Assembly: GCA_012032475.1 (NCBI GenBank) | Contig: JAAUSY010000024.1 | Location: 1-37,694, forward strand | Direction of reading: 5' to 3' | Source: Chloroflexaceae bacterium | GTDB taxonomy: Bacteria > Chloroflexota > Chloroflexia > Chloroflexales > Chloroflexaceae | Length of the DNA: 37,694 nt | In this document: piece by piece, positions 16,318-24,462 of the stretch | How the letters are laid out: each line of letters opens with the position of its first letter | Numbering within the stretch: position 1 is the stretch's first letter | Program-made: the position numbers and the translations under genes | The notes under the pieces: model-generated | What the model saw: the letters and a program-made list of their open reading frames with translations, nothing else | The model's database searches: none | Told to the model about the DNA's origin: nothing

Positions 16318-17073
16318 ATGCGAATTCCCTTGCTTGCGGGAAACTGGAAGATGTACAAAACGGTTGGTGAGGCAGAAGAACTGGTGCGGGCCTTGCTGGA
16401 GGGAGTGGGCACCCCCACCGACCGCGAGGTGCTCGTCTGTCCGCCATTCACAGCGCTCTACGCCGCTGGTCGTCTGCTGGAAGGAACCCCGATTGCCCTG
16501 GGGGGCCAGGATATGTATCACGAACCGCAGGGAGCCTTCACCGGGGCGGTTTCTCCGCTCATGCTGCGCGATGTCGGGTGTACCTACGTCATCATCGGGC
16601 ACAGCGAACGGCGGCAGTACTTTGGCGACACCGACGAGATGGTGAACCGCAAGCTCCACGCCGCGCTGGCCCACGGCCTCCGCCCGATTATGTGTGTGGG
16701 CGAGAGCAAGCCACAGCGCGATGCCGGACAGGCCGAGGATATCGTGGTGGCGCAGGTGCGGGCCGGGCTGAAGGACGTGACCGCAACCCAGATGCAGCAG
16801 GTCGTGATTGCCTATGAACCCATCTGGGCCATCGGGACGGGAGACACGGCGACCCCGCAAGATGCCCAGGCCATGCACGCCACCATCCGCCGGGTTGTGA
16901 GCGAACACTATGGCGAGGAGACGGCCCAATCGCTGCGCATTCAATATGGCGGCAGCGTCAAGCCCGACAACGTGGACGACCTGATGGCCCAGCCTGACCT
17001 TGACGGGGCACTGGTTGGGGGCGCATCGCTCAAGGCCGAGAGCTTCCTCCGGATTGTCCAATTTCGCTCCTGA
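16318..17073 (+). CDS. tpiA: Triosephosphate isomerase
   Basis: The 251-residue enzyme interconverts dihydroxyacetone phosphate and glyceraldehyde-3-phosphate. The active-site parts are clear: LLAGNWKMYK (Asn and Lys), IIGHSERRQYF (catalytic His), VIAYEPIWAIGTG (catalytic Glu), IQYGGSVKPDN and GALVGGASLKAESF. The second ATG at 16318 is preferred since GAGAGG ends 9 bases upstream, whereas the ATG at 16309 directly touches it. It follows the frameshifted metalloprotease by 80 bases. No other glycolysis gene is next to it. Confidence 0.97.
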   Translation: MRIPLLAGNWKMYKTVGEAEELVRALLEGVGTPTDREVLVCPPFTALYAAGRLLEGTPIALGGQDMYHEPQGAFTGAVSPLMLRDVGCTYVIIGHSERRQYFGDTDEMVNRKLHAALAHGLRPIMCVGESKPQRDAGQAEDIVVAQVRAGLKDVTATQMQQVVIAYEPIWAIGTGDTATPQDAQAMHATIRRVVSEHYGEETAQSLRIQYGGSVKPDNVDDLMAQPDLDGALVGGASLKAESFLRIVQFRS

Positions 17074-17255
17074 ACGCCGCTTGTTCTGCCGCTCTGGTGG
17101 GGACAGGGGTCGGGGCGCAGTGCCCTGCATCCCTCCCCTTGCCCCGCCGCTCGTGCAGAGGAGCGCAGGTCGTCATCCGGACGAAGTATCGCTGGCATCC
17201 AACCTGCCAGGTTTTCCCGTTTGTGTTGCCAGAACCAGGAAAGGAAAACGAAATC

Positions 17256-18512
17256 ATGGCTGATGAAGTCACCCTGCGTTCAACGCCCGCCCGGCCATTT
17301 CTCGCGGCAACCACCACCCCACAGGTTGCCTATTTGCTGGTCGAGCTTCAGCCTGCCCCGGTGATTGCCAATGTGCGTATGCCCGTGAACGTCTGCTTTG
17401 TGCTCGACCGCAGCGGCTCAATGAAGGGCAACAAGATAGATCGCGTGCGGCTTGCGACCTCAATGGCGCTCGATAGGCTCGATGAACGGGACGTCTTTTC
17501 GGTGGTTATCTTTGACCACCGCACCGAGGTGCTCATCCCCTCTCAGCCGGTGCAGGCACCGGAAGAACTCAAGAACATCATTCACCGCATCCGTGATGCC
17601 GGCGGAACGAAAATTGCCCCCGCGGTTGACCGGGCGCTGAAGGAGATTGGCAAAGACACCAGAGGGAAGATATGCCGCCTGGTTTTGCTCACCGACGGTC
17701 AGACCGAGCACGAACAGGAATGCCTGCTCCGTGCCGATGACGCCGGTCAGGCCAGCATCCCGATTACGGCGCTTGGGGTTGGGAAAGACTGGAATGAGGA
17801 TTTGCTCATAGAAATGGCGAATCGCTCCGGGGGCACCGCCGACTTCATTGACCGGCCCGAAAAAATTGTGGATTTCTTCCAGCATACCGTCCAGCGGGCC
17901 CAGGCTGCGGTGGTGCAGAACACGATGCTGACGATGCGCTTGATGCAGGGGATAGCGCCGCGGGCCGTGTGGCAGGTGATCCCCCTGATCAACAACCTGG
18001 GCTACCAACCCATTTCGGAGCGCGATGTCAGTGTTCAGCTTGGGGAGCTTGAGTATGGGCAGGGGCAGGCGCTGCTGATGGAATTCCTGGTCGAGCCGCG
18101 TTCAGTCGGGCAATATCGCGTCGGGCAGGTTGAGGTGACCTACGATATCCCGGCCCTGGGGTTGTCGCACCAGAAGGTGCGCCAGGATATGCTTCTGACC
18201 TTCACCACGGATTCGGCTCAGCTCCGGCAGGTTCATGCCCCGGTCATGAACATTGTAGAGAAGGTGAGCGCCTTCAATTTGCAGACCCGTGCGTTGCAAG
18301 ATTTGCAGGTGGGCGACGTGGGGAGTGCCACCCGGAAGCTCAAGAGCGCCGTGACCCGCCTGCTGAGCCAAGGCGAAACCGAACTGGCCGAAGCCATGCA
18401 GCAAGAAGTTGCCAACCTGGAGAAGGACGGCCAGCTCAGCAGCGAAGGACAGAAGACCATCAAGTTTGGGACGCGCAAAACGGTGCGCCTCAGCGACCTG
18501 GATATCCCCTGA
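17256..18512 (+). CDS. von Willebrand factor A (vWA) domain protein, copy 1
   Basis: The 418-residue protein has a vWA domain at residues about 40-220 with a complete metal-ion site: VCFVLDRSGSMKGNK (DxSxS), a conserved Thr region (DAGGTKIAPAV) and LLTDGQTEHE. The second half (about 230-400) is a beta-rich stretch followed by a helical tail with NIVEKVSAFNLQTRALQDLQ. It is a paralogue of the protein encoded at 26034-27284, with the same layout and length. vWA domains bind partner proteins through the metal; here partners could be AAA+ or NTPase proteins. The ATG is chosen by the AGGAAAGGAAAA ribosome site, ignoring a longer frame starting at 17097. Confidence 0.9.
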   Translation: MADEVTLRSTPARPFLAATTTPQVAYLLVELQPAPVIANVRMPVNVCFVLDRSGSMKGNKIDRVRLATSMALDRLDERDVFSVVIFDHRTEVLIPSQPVQAPEELKNIIHRIRDAGGTKIAPAVDRALKEIGKDTRGKICRLVLLTDGQTEHEQECLLRADDAGQASIPITALGVGKDWNEDLLIEMANRSGGTADFIDRPEKIVDFFQHTVQRAQAAVVQNTMLTMRLMQGIAPRAVWQVIPLINNLGYQPISERDVSVQLGELEYGQGQALLMEFLVEPRSVGQYRVGQVEVTYDIPALGLSHQKVRQDMLLTFTTDSAQLRQVHAPVMNIVEKVSAFNLQTRALQDLQVGDVGSATRKLKSAVTRLLSQGETELAEAMQQEVANLEKDGQLSSEGQKTIKFGTRKTVRLSDLDIP

Positions 18513-18515
18513 GAA

Positions 18516-18556
18516 CCGGGGTCGGGGCCGGAATCACTCCTGCCCCCCGACCCCGG
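18516..18556. terminator. Perfect 12-bp inverted repeat between convergent genes
   Basis: CCGGGGTCGGGG (18516-18527) pairs perfectly with CCCCGACCCCGG (18545-18556) over a 17-base loop. It sits between the stop of the vWA gene and the stop of the NB-ARC gene, with its right arm inside the latter's end. No T run follows, so it may block rather than release RNA polymerase. Confidence 0.5.
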
Positions 18557-21062
18557 CCTGTTCCCGCACCTGCGCCACCTGCTCAGCGTGAAGCTGCGCT
18601 TCCGGGTGCCCAATAGCCTCTTCGTAGTCTACCTGCTGCTGCATCAGGGCGATGACCCGCCCCATATCCAGGTCGGCCCCACCGCGGCGTTCGAGGGTCT
18701 GCGCCAGGTTCCACCCACTCAGCGCTGCCCCCCGCTGGTCCCCGATATCCTGTGCAATTGCCAGTGCTCGTTCAAACACCTCAATGGTCGCATCAAGGTC
18801 GCCCTGGTTGCCCTGGTCATTCTGGCTGCCCTGGTCATTCTGGCTGCCCCGGAGCAAGAACGTCTCCCCGATATCGTTGAGCACGGCGGCTTCGAGCCAG
18901 CGGTCCGCCACCTCGTGGGCAATATCCAGAGCTTGCTGCTGATGCTCCAGCGCCCGCTGAACATCCCCGCTGGCGGCGCAGGCAGCCCCCAGGAAACTCA
19001 GCGCATAGCCTTCGTCGCGGCTGTTGCCCAGTTCCCACTTGATAGCCAGAGCTTGTTCGCAGCATTCGAGGGCTTTGTCCACCTCCCCCAGGTAGACGTA
19101 CGCCCGCCCCATATTGCCCAGGTCCGTCCCCTCGCCGTTGCGCTCGCCATACTTCCGCGAGAGGTCCAGGCTCTTCTGGTAATAGTCCAGCGCCTGCCTG
19201 ACCCGACCCAGGTCGGTGTAGGCCAACCCCAGGTTGTTGAGGGCAATGCCCTCCCCACGCCAATCGTTGGCCGCAAGCGCAATCTCCAGCCTGAGCCGGG
19301 ATTGTTCAATAGACTTCTTCGGCTCGCCCAACCGCAGATAGGCATGCGCCAGGTTGCTGATAATCGCCCCCTCTTTCTTCTGCTTGCGCTTCAGGTTGCC
19401 CGATGTGCGCAGCACCCGCAACGCCTGCACAAAAAAGTCCACGGCTTTCCGGGCTTCCCCCAGGATATTCCAGGCATAGCCCAGGTCGTTCAGGATGTGC
19501 GACTCGTTGTCGCGGCGGCGGAGCTTGCGGGCCACCGCCAGCGCTTCTTCGGCGCGGGGGATATACGCGTCTTGCAGGTGGTAGCGCAGAACGCCGGTGA
19601 AGCTCAGCACGTTGGCATATTTCAAAATCAGCTCGTCGTCCTGGTGATGACGCGCCCAGTCCCACCCGGCGTCAATGTGTACCCGTTCGCGGTCGAACGT
19701 CCGCAACCCCTCGAAGAGGTATTCGTCGCCCATCTGATACATCTGCTCCACCTCAGTGGCAATCTCGGCATAGTGTTTGGCATAGCGCTGAGCGTGGCCT
19801 TCGTCGCCACTGTTCGCCTGTCCCGCCGCAAACGCCCGCACGAGGTCATGGACGTGGTAGCGGTGAAACACCTCGTCGTAGGTCAGCAGGTGGCACCGGT
19901 GCAACCGTTCGACGACCTGCTCGACACTGGGGGGAGCCGCTCGTCCCCGCGACCTGGACGGGCGGTTGTCCCCCGTCCCCTGCAATGGCTCTTTCTTTGC
20001 AGATGGGGTGGGTTGCTTGATATTCCGAAGGTTGACGACTGCGTTCAGCGCATCCAGGTCGAAGCCCGAAGGGAAGATGCTGAGTTGTCCCAGGGCAGCC
20101 TGCTCAATGAGCGAGAGCCGCTCGTAGCTCACCCGGAGCACCGTTTCCACCTCCGGGTCATGGGGGAGGGTGGGGTGCTCCTCACCGGCCTCAAGCTGCG
20201 GCCGGCGTGCTTCCAGGTCCCGCACATACGCCTCAACCTCGTCGGCTCCTGTCTCTGTCCCCCCCATCCCCTCTTCTGCGGTCCCCTCCATTTCGCTGAC
20301 GGAAAGCATTCCCGCGCTCACACGCAGCGCCAGAGGCAGCCGCCCACACGCCTCCGCCAGACGCGGAGCCGCAGCTTCCAGGCGCGGGCAGAGCGACACC
20401 AACAAGTGTGCCGCTTCTGCCATACTCATCTGCTCCAGGTTTTCCAGGAACGCGCCGGGCAGCGCGATAGGGTGGCGCGTGGTGATCAGCAGGGCACACC
20501 CCTCCGGCAGCGGGGTGAGACGCTCCACCTGTGCCACGTCGCGGGCATCGTCGGCCAGAATCAGCACGCGCCTGCCCTGCAAGGCCGCACGATACCGCCG
20601 CTGGAGGCGGTCGAGGTTGCCGGACAACTGCGCCTGTGGCTCGAATGCATGAATAACCTGCTGCAAGGCACGTTCGGGCGAAAGGGTCTCGTTCTCGTTG
20701 CCGGACCCGTAGAGTTCCAGCAAAAACTGGTCGTCCGGAAACTGAGGCAGCAGACGTTGCGCAACGGCGTAGGCCAGCTCGGTCTTGCCGATCCCGCCGG
20801 CCCCGCAGATGACCACCGCGCTTCCTCCTTCTCCCCCTCCCTGCTCCGCCTGGCTCAATGCCCCGACCAAGCGCTCAATGGCGTCTTCCCGCCCCACAAA
20901 ATCCTCAATCGGCGGGCGAAGCTGGTGCAGAGGGCCACTTTCGCTGGCCTCGCTGGCCTCATCAACTTTATCGGGCAGGGCAGTTCCGACGGTTTCGTCC
21001 GGCTGGCCCGGCTGACCGTCCGTCGCTGGCTTCGGGGTCATCTGGTCTGATTTTTCATTCAT
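18534..21062 (-). CDS. NB-ARC (STAND) ATPase with C-terminal TPR repeats
   Basis: The protein (842 residues from the ATG) has an acidic, low-complexity N-terminus (1-50), an NB-ARC ATPase at about 55-340, a linker domain and then about eight TPR repeats (from about 470 to 830). Key ATPase motifs are PIEDFVGREDAIERL, VICGAGGIGKTELAYAVAQ (Walker A), RVLILADDARD (Walker B) and ALLITTRH, with GRLPLALRVSAGML further on (GxP motif). TPR units repeat the pattern ALNNLGLAYTDLGRVRQALDYY. STAND proteins of this type are signal-sensing switches that oligomerise; no effector domain is visible, so partners must act. The ATG at 21060-21062 is preferred to a TTG six bases upstream. It is the last gene of an operon with the AI-2E transporter. 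Confidence 0.93.
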   Translation of the reverse strand: MNEKSDQMTPKPATDGQPGQPDETVGTALPDKVDEASEASESGPLHQLRPPIEDFVGREDAIERLVGALSQAEQGGGEGGSAVVICGAGGIGKTELAYAVAQRLLPQFPDDQFLLELYGSGNENETLSPERALQQVIHAFEPQAQLSGNLDRLQRRYRAALQGRRVLILADDARDVAQVERLTPLPEGCALLITTRHPIALPGAFLENLEQMSMAEAAHLLVSLCPRLEAAAPRLAEACGRLPLALRVSAGMLSVSEMEGTAEEGMGGTETGADEVEAYVRDLEARRPQLEAGEEHPTLPHDPEVETVLRVSYERLSLIEQAALGQLSIFPSGFDLDALNAVVNLRNIKQPTPSAKKEPLQGTGDNRPSRSRGRAAPPSVEQVVERLHRCHLLTYDEVFHRYHVHDLVRAFAAGQANSGDEGHAQRYAKHYAEIATEVEQMYQMGDEYLFEGLRTFDRERVHIDAGWDWARHHQDDELILKYANVLSFTGVLRYHLQDAYIPRAEEALAVARKLRRRDNESHILNDLGYAWNILGEARKAVDFFVQALRVLRTSGNLKRKQKKEGAIISNLAHAYLRLGEPKKSIEQSRLRLEIALAANDWRGEGIALNNLGLAYTDLGRVRQALDYYQKSLDLSRKYGERNGEGTDLGNMGRAYVYLGEVDKALECCEQALAIKWELGNSRDEGYALSFLGAACAASGDVQRALEHQQQALDIAHEVADRWLEAAVLNDIGETFLLRGSQNDQGSQNDQGNQGDLDATIEVFERALAIAQDIGDQRGAALSGWNLAQTLERRGGADLDMGRVIALMQQQVDYEEAIGHPEAQLHAEQVAQVREQAGVGGQE
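18811..18846 (-). repeat. Two tandem 18-bp copies in the NB-ARC gene
   Basis: Two exact 18-base copies encode repeated SQNDQG units between TPR repeats. Such copies vary by slippage without breaking the frame. Confidence 0.7.
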
Positions 21063-21093
21063 AGGCAAAAGGGGAGTCCTGTTCTGTCCCTGG

Positions 21094-22356
21094 TCAGGCT
21101 AAACGGCGATAGAGATAGAGAAAGACGTCGCGGCTTATCGCAACTGCTGGAGCCACGAAAAACACGCCAGCCAGCCCGAACAACTGGCTGGCAATGATAA
21201 TCAGGATGATCAGCAGGGCGGGGTGGATACCCACGCTCTCGCCCAGGATACGCGGGATAAGTACATTGCTTTCGATAATTTGCACCCCCAGGTAGAGCAG
21301 GGCAACCAGCAAGGCGGTGAGCGGCGAATCGAACAACCCGACAATCACCGCGGGAATGGCACCAATCACCGGCCCGATGACCGGAATCAGTTCGGCACAC
21401 CCGGCGACCACCGCGAGCAGCAAGATATACTCGATGTCGAACCCGAACCCATAGCGCATCACCATGAGTCCCATGCCCGCGCCAGACCCGACAATGACGC
21501 CGAGCAAAATTTGACCGCGCAGGTAGCTCCCGAAGATGCGGTCAACAATCTGCGCAATCTCCCAGAAATCAGGGCGCATCCACGAGGGCAGTACCCGGTC
21601 AACGGCTTGATGCACACGGTGGTAATCGTGGAGGACGTAGAACATCCAGACCGGAACCACCACCAACCCCAGCAGGAAAAGCACGGTATTGATGAACTGC
21701 ATCGCACTGCTGAACACAAAGGTGCCCACATCCTGAAGGTACGACACCAGGTTGGTCTTCAGCCGTTCGAAGCCGCTATTGATGCTCTCTTGAATGGGTT
21801 CGCGCACCTGGGCCGGCACAATCCGCTCATAGGTATCGAGCAGTTGTTTGGCCTGCTCGGTAATATTTTCCATACTGAAATCGGGGATATGCCCCAGGAG
21901 CTGCCTGGTCTGAAACACGAGAATGGGGATGATATAGGCCACAATGCTGCCCAGGAAGATCAAACTCACCAGATAGACCAGGATGATGGCAATCCAGCGG
22001 GGAACCAGCCGGCTGAGCCGGTTGACCAGCGGTAGGAGCAGATAGACGAAGAACCCCCCGATCACAAAGGGTATGAGGGATTGGCGGGCATTCCACAATA
22101 TCCACCCGATGGTCAGGAGCGCAGCAGCCACCAGCACCCAGCGCCCCACCGAACGCAGCGGCGGAAGGCGGCGCTGGAAGAAGGCGAAGGACTGCCCGGC
22201 TGGCTGCATGGCAGAAGCCCCGGAAAGCACCGGGGTCCGATGGGACGAATCAGCAGAATCATCGGAATGGGCGAGGTCTTCGACCACCGTGACATAGGCC
22301 GATGGGGGCAACCGATGAGTTTCCCGATCCACGCGCACCCTATCGTTCGCCTCCAT
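21094..22356 (-). CDS. AI-2E family (PerM/UPF0118) transporter
   Basis: The 420-residue protein has a 70-residue soluble N-terminus and about eight hydrophobic segments. The pattern GWILWNARQSLIPFVIGGFFVYLLLPLVN and the conserved late part VVAGCAELIPVIGPVIGAIPAVIVGL, then GVQIIESNVLIPRILGESVGIHP, identify the AI-2E/PerM family. Known members export signalling molecules or work as Na+/H+ antiporters; the substrate here is not known. The ATG at 22354-22356 overlaps the end of the regulator gene by 17 bases, so they are coupled. A GTG at 22338 with GGAGG before it is an alternative start. Confidence 0.93.
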   Translation of the reverse strand: MEANDRVRVDRETHRLPPSAYVTVVEDLAHSDDSADSSHRTPVLSGASAMQPAGQSFAFFQRRLPPLRSVGRWVLVAAALLTIGWILWNARQSLIPFVIGGFFVYLLLPLVNRLSRLVPRWIAIILVYLVSLIFLGSIVAYIIPILVFQTRQLLGHIPDFSMENITEQAKQLLDTYERIVPAQVREPIQESINSGFERLKTNLVSYLQDVGTFVFSSAMQFINTVLFLLGLVVVPVWMFYVLHDYHRVHQAVDRVLPSWMRPDFWEIAQIVDRIFGSYLRGQILLGVIVGSGAGMGLMVMRYGFGFDIEYILLLAVVAGCAELIPVIGPVIGAIPAVIVGLFDSPLTALLVALLYLGVQIIESNVLIPRILGESVGIHPALLIILIIIASQLFGLAGVFFVAPAVAISRDVFLYLYRRLA

Positions 22357-22882
22357 TGATGGTACTGACCGAGAGCAGCATCGCGGTTTCGTCCCCGATG
22401 TTCTTCCACTCATAGCCCAGTTCATCACGGAAAAACAGGGTATCGCCCTGCTCAAGGATATACTCCTCTTCGCCAATGGTATACCGGAGCCGCCCATGGA
22501 TCAGGTAGATCATCTGCCCGACCCGCGCCGAAAACCCCTGCTGGCCTTCGCCCGGCAGGGCCTCAATCAAGCGGCTTTCCATGTAGCCATTGGCCGGCAG
22601 GAGCGAATAGACCTGCACCGGCGCATCGTCCAGGCTGAGCTTGACCCGGTCGGCCGCACGGACAAACATGCCGACCTGCTGGTTATCTTCTCCTTCGAAG
22701 AAGTAGGTCATTTGCACGTTGAAGAACAGCGCCAGTTTCCGCAAATTCCCAACGGAGATATTCACTTTGTCACGTTCCAGACGACTGAGGAACGACGGAG
22801 TCAGCCCCGACCCTTCGGAAACTTCCTGAAGCGTCAATCCGCGTTCCTGCCGCAGCCGCCCGATTTTCTGTCCTAGCGACAT
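22340..22882 (-). CDS. XRE-type transcriptional regulator with C-terminal cupin domain
   Basis: The 180-residue protein has an HTH_3 domain at residues 1-60 (LGQKIGRLRQERGLTLQEV, then GLTPSFLSRLERDKVNISVGNLRKLALFF) and a cupin at about 105-175 (HGRLRYTIGEEEYILEQGDTLFFRD). This is the MerR-like XRE-cupin group that senses small molecules and often controls an adjacent transport gene. The ATG at 22880-22882 has GAGG upstream; a start five codons earlier lacks a ribosome site. It probably represses its own operon from the promoter at 22933-22960. Confidence 0.94.
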   Translation of the reverse strand: MSLGQKIGRLRQERGLTLQEVSEGSGLTPSFLSRLERDKVNISVGNLRKLALFFNVQMTYFFEGEDNQQVGMFVRAADRVKLSLDDAPVQVYSLLPANGYMESRLIEALPGEGQQGFSARVGQMIYLIHGRLRYTIGEEEYILEQGDTLFFRDELGYEWKNIGDETAMLLSVSTINGGER

Positions 22883-22932
22883 TATTGATAACCTCATCAG
22901 AGGGGGTGTCCCAGAACGTCATATTTTGCCAT

Positions 22933-22960
22933 ATTATACGTCAGGAAAGGTTTCTGTCAA
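22933..22960 (-). promoter_or_regulatory. Consensus promoter of the regulator-transporter-NB-ARC operon
   Basis: The minus strand has TTGACA (22955-22960), a 16-base spacer and TATAAT (22933-22938), all consensus. ACGTCA direct repeats on the plus strand at 22916-22921 and 22938-22943, about two turns apart, may be regulator sites. Confidence 0.8.
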
Positions 22961-23019
22961 GTTGTGCCTCCAACTTCACCCGAAACCGACCGATAGGTAC
23001 TCTGCTGGGCAGGCTCCTA

Positions 23020-23028
23020 TGCTATAAT
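23020..23028 (+). promoter_or_regulatory. Extended -10 promoter of the PP2C/vWA/FHA cluster
   Basis: TGC-TATAAT lies about 47 bases before the first phosphatase start and diverges from the regulator operon promoter about 60 bases away. Confidence 0.6.
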
Positions 23029-23074
23029 CACTATAACACTTTCTCAGGATTGGGACAATGGGTATGGGAGCATC

Positions 23075-24352
23075 GTGAGTCACAAACCGAGCCAGCGTGA
23101 ACCCCGCGACTGCCCGCACTGCCAGCAGCGGCTTCTGGTCGCTTCGCGCTTCTGCCCCCACTGCGGGTCGTCCGTTCTGCCAGATGAAACCGAGCCAGAC
23201 GATATTCTCCTCCCTGGCGGGCAAAATCTGCGGGTCTTGCAAGACACCCTCAACCTCCGCGAGCTGCTCGAAGTGGTCGAGACGGGGATAGCCTGGTGGG
23301 AACAGCAGGTGCAGGTGGCCGAAGGTGCAGCCCGGGAACAGGCTCTCGCCGCGGTTCACGCGCTCTCACGAGCGCTCGATAGCCTTTCGGGCCACCTGGA
23401 ACGCGGCCAAGAATCGGTCAAGATAACCACGCGGCTCCCCTCACGCCGAAGCTACCGCGTGGGCTGCCCGGTGTGCGGGCGTGGCAACCGCGACGGAGCG
23501 CGGTTCTGCCGGTCGTGCGGGTCGCTGCTCCCGGCCCCCCCCCAGGAAGCCGCCCCGGCATCCCGACCATTCACGTTTCATGTCGCTTCGCAGAGCGACC
23601 GGGGGCAGGTGCGCCAGAACAATGAAGATACGTGTTATACTGGGACCCTCCGTCAGGCAGCGCAAGACCCGGCGCTCCTCCTGCTGATTGCCGACGGAAT
23701 GGGAGGGGCCCAGGCCGGCGAAACGGCCAGTCAGATGGCAAGCGAAACGATTCAGCAAGAGTTGGTGCAAAGACTGCGCCCCAGCCAACCCGCTACATCG
23801 GAAGAATGGCAAGAACTGCTCCGTGCAGCGGCAACGGTCGCCAACCAGCGCATCTATACCCAGTCCAGAGCCTGTGTCGAACAGCGCGGGATGGGAACGA
23901 CCCTCACGGTCTCGCTCATCGTGGGGGGAAGGGTCCACCTGGCGCATGTCGGAGACAGCCGGGCCTACCTGATCAACCGCCACGGCCTGACCGACGAGCA
24001 CACCCCCCTGGTCCAACTCACCACCGACCACACGCTGGTGGCTCGCCTGGTAGATATCGGGCACCTGTCGCTGGAGGAAGCCCGCACCCTGCCACAGCGG
24101 AATATGCTCTACCGCGCCCTGGGAACTGAGCCGACGGTCGAGATAGATACGATGAACCATTCTCTGAATGTGGGGGACGTGCTGCTCCTTTGTTCGGACG
24201 GCCTGACCGCGCATGTCGAGGACCACGAACTGGCAGCGATGGTCCTGCAAGCCCCCAACCCCGAATCCGCGTGTGCCCAACTGGTGGCCCTTGCCAACCG
24301 GCGGGGAGGCAAAGATAATATCAGTATCATTGTAGCAAAAGTCGAAGGCTGA
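23075..24352 (+). CDS. PP2C-type serine/threonine phosphatase with two zinc ribbons
   Basis: The 425-residue protein starts with a zinc ribbon (CPHC at residue 13, CPHC at 27), a helical segment (40-120), a second zinc ribbon (CPVC, CRSC at about 130-150) and a PP2C domain (about 165-425). The PP2C metal and phosphate sites are all intact: DRGQVRQNNEDT, LIADGMGGAQAGETAS, GMGTTLTVSL, HVGDSRAYL, LLLCSDGL and GGKDNISIIVAKV, so it should remove phosphate from Ser/Thr. The zinc ribbons probably recruit partners or substrates. A GTG start at 23075 has GGGAG close upstream; in-frame ATG codons before it are absent. It is the first gene of the cluster. Confidence 0.93.
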   Translation: MSHKPSQREPRDCPHCQQRLLVASRFCPHCGSSVLPDETEPDDILLPGGQNLRVLQDTLNLRELLEVVETGIAWWEQQVQVAEGAAREQALAAVHALSRALDSLSGHLERGQESVKITTRLPSRRSYRVGCPVCGRGNRDGARFCRSCGSLLPAPPQEAAPASRPFTFHVASQSDRGQVRQNNEDTCYTGTLRQAAQDPALLLLIADGMGGAQAGETASQMASETIQQELVQRLRPSQPATSEEWQELLRAAATVANQRIYTQSRACVEQRGMGTTLTVSLIVGGRVHLAHVGDSRAYLINRHGLTDEHTPLVQLTTDHTLVARLVDIGHLSLEEARTLPQRNMLYRALGTEPTVEIDTMNHSLNVGDVLLLCSDGLTAHVEDHELAAMVLQAPNPESACAQLVALANRRGGKDNISIIVAKVEG

Positions 24353-24462
24353 AGGCCAGCGGCCAGAGGCAAACGGAACGGATGAACGTCACGTGTTGAA
24401 GTTGAAACGAAAAGCTACGCTCAGTCGCGTATACAACAACGAAGAAAGGTAGCAGGAGTTCC

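Noticed and set aside
18588-21050. An 820-residue plus-strand open frame opposite the NB-ARC gene
   Set aside because: The translation has no family motifs and a biased composition; the minus-strand NB-ARC/TPR protein explains the region.
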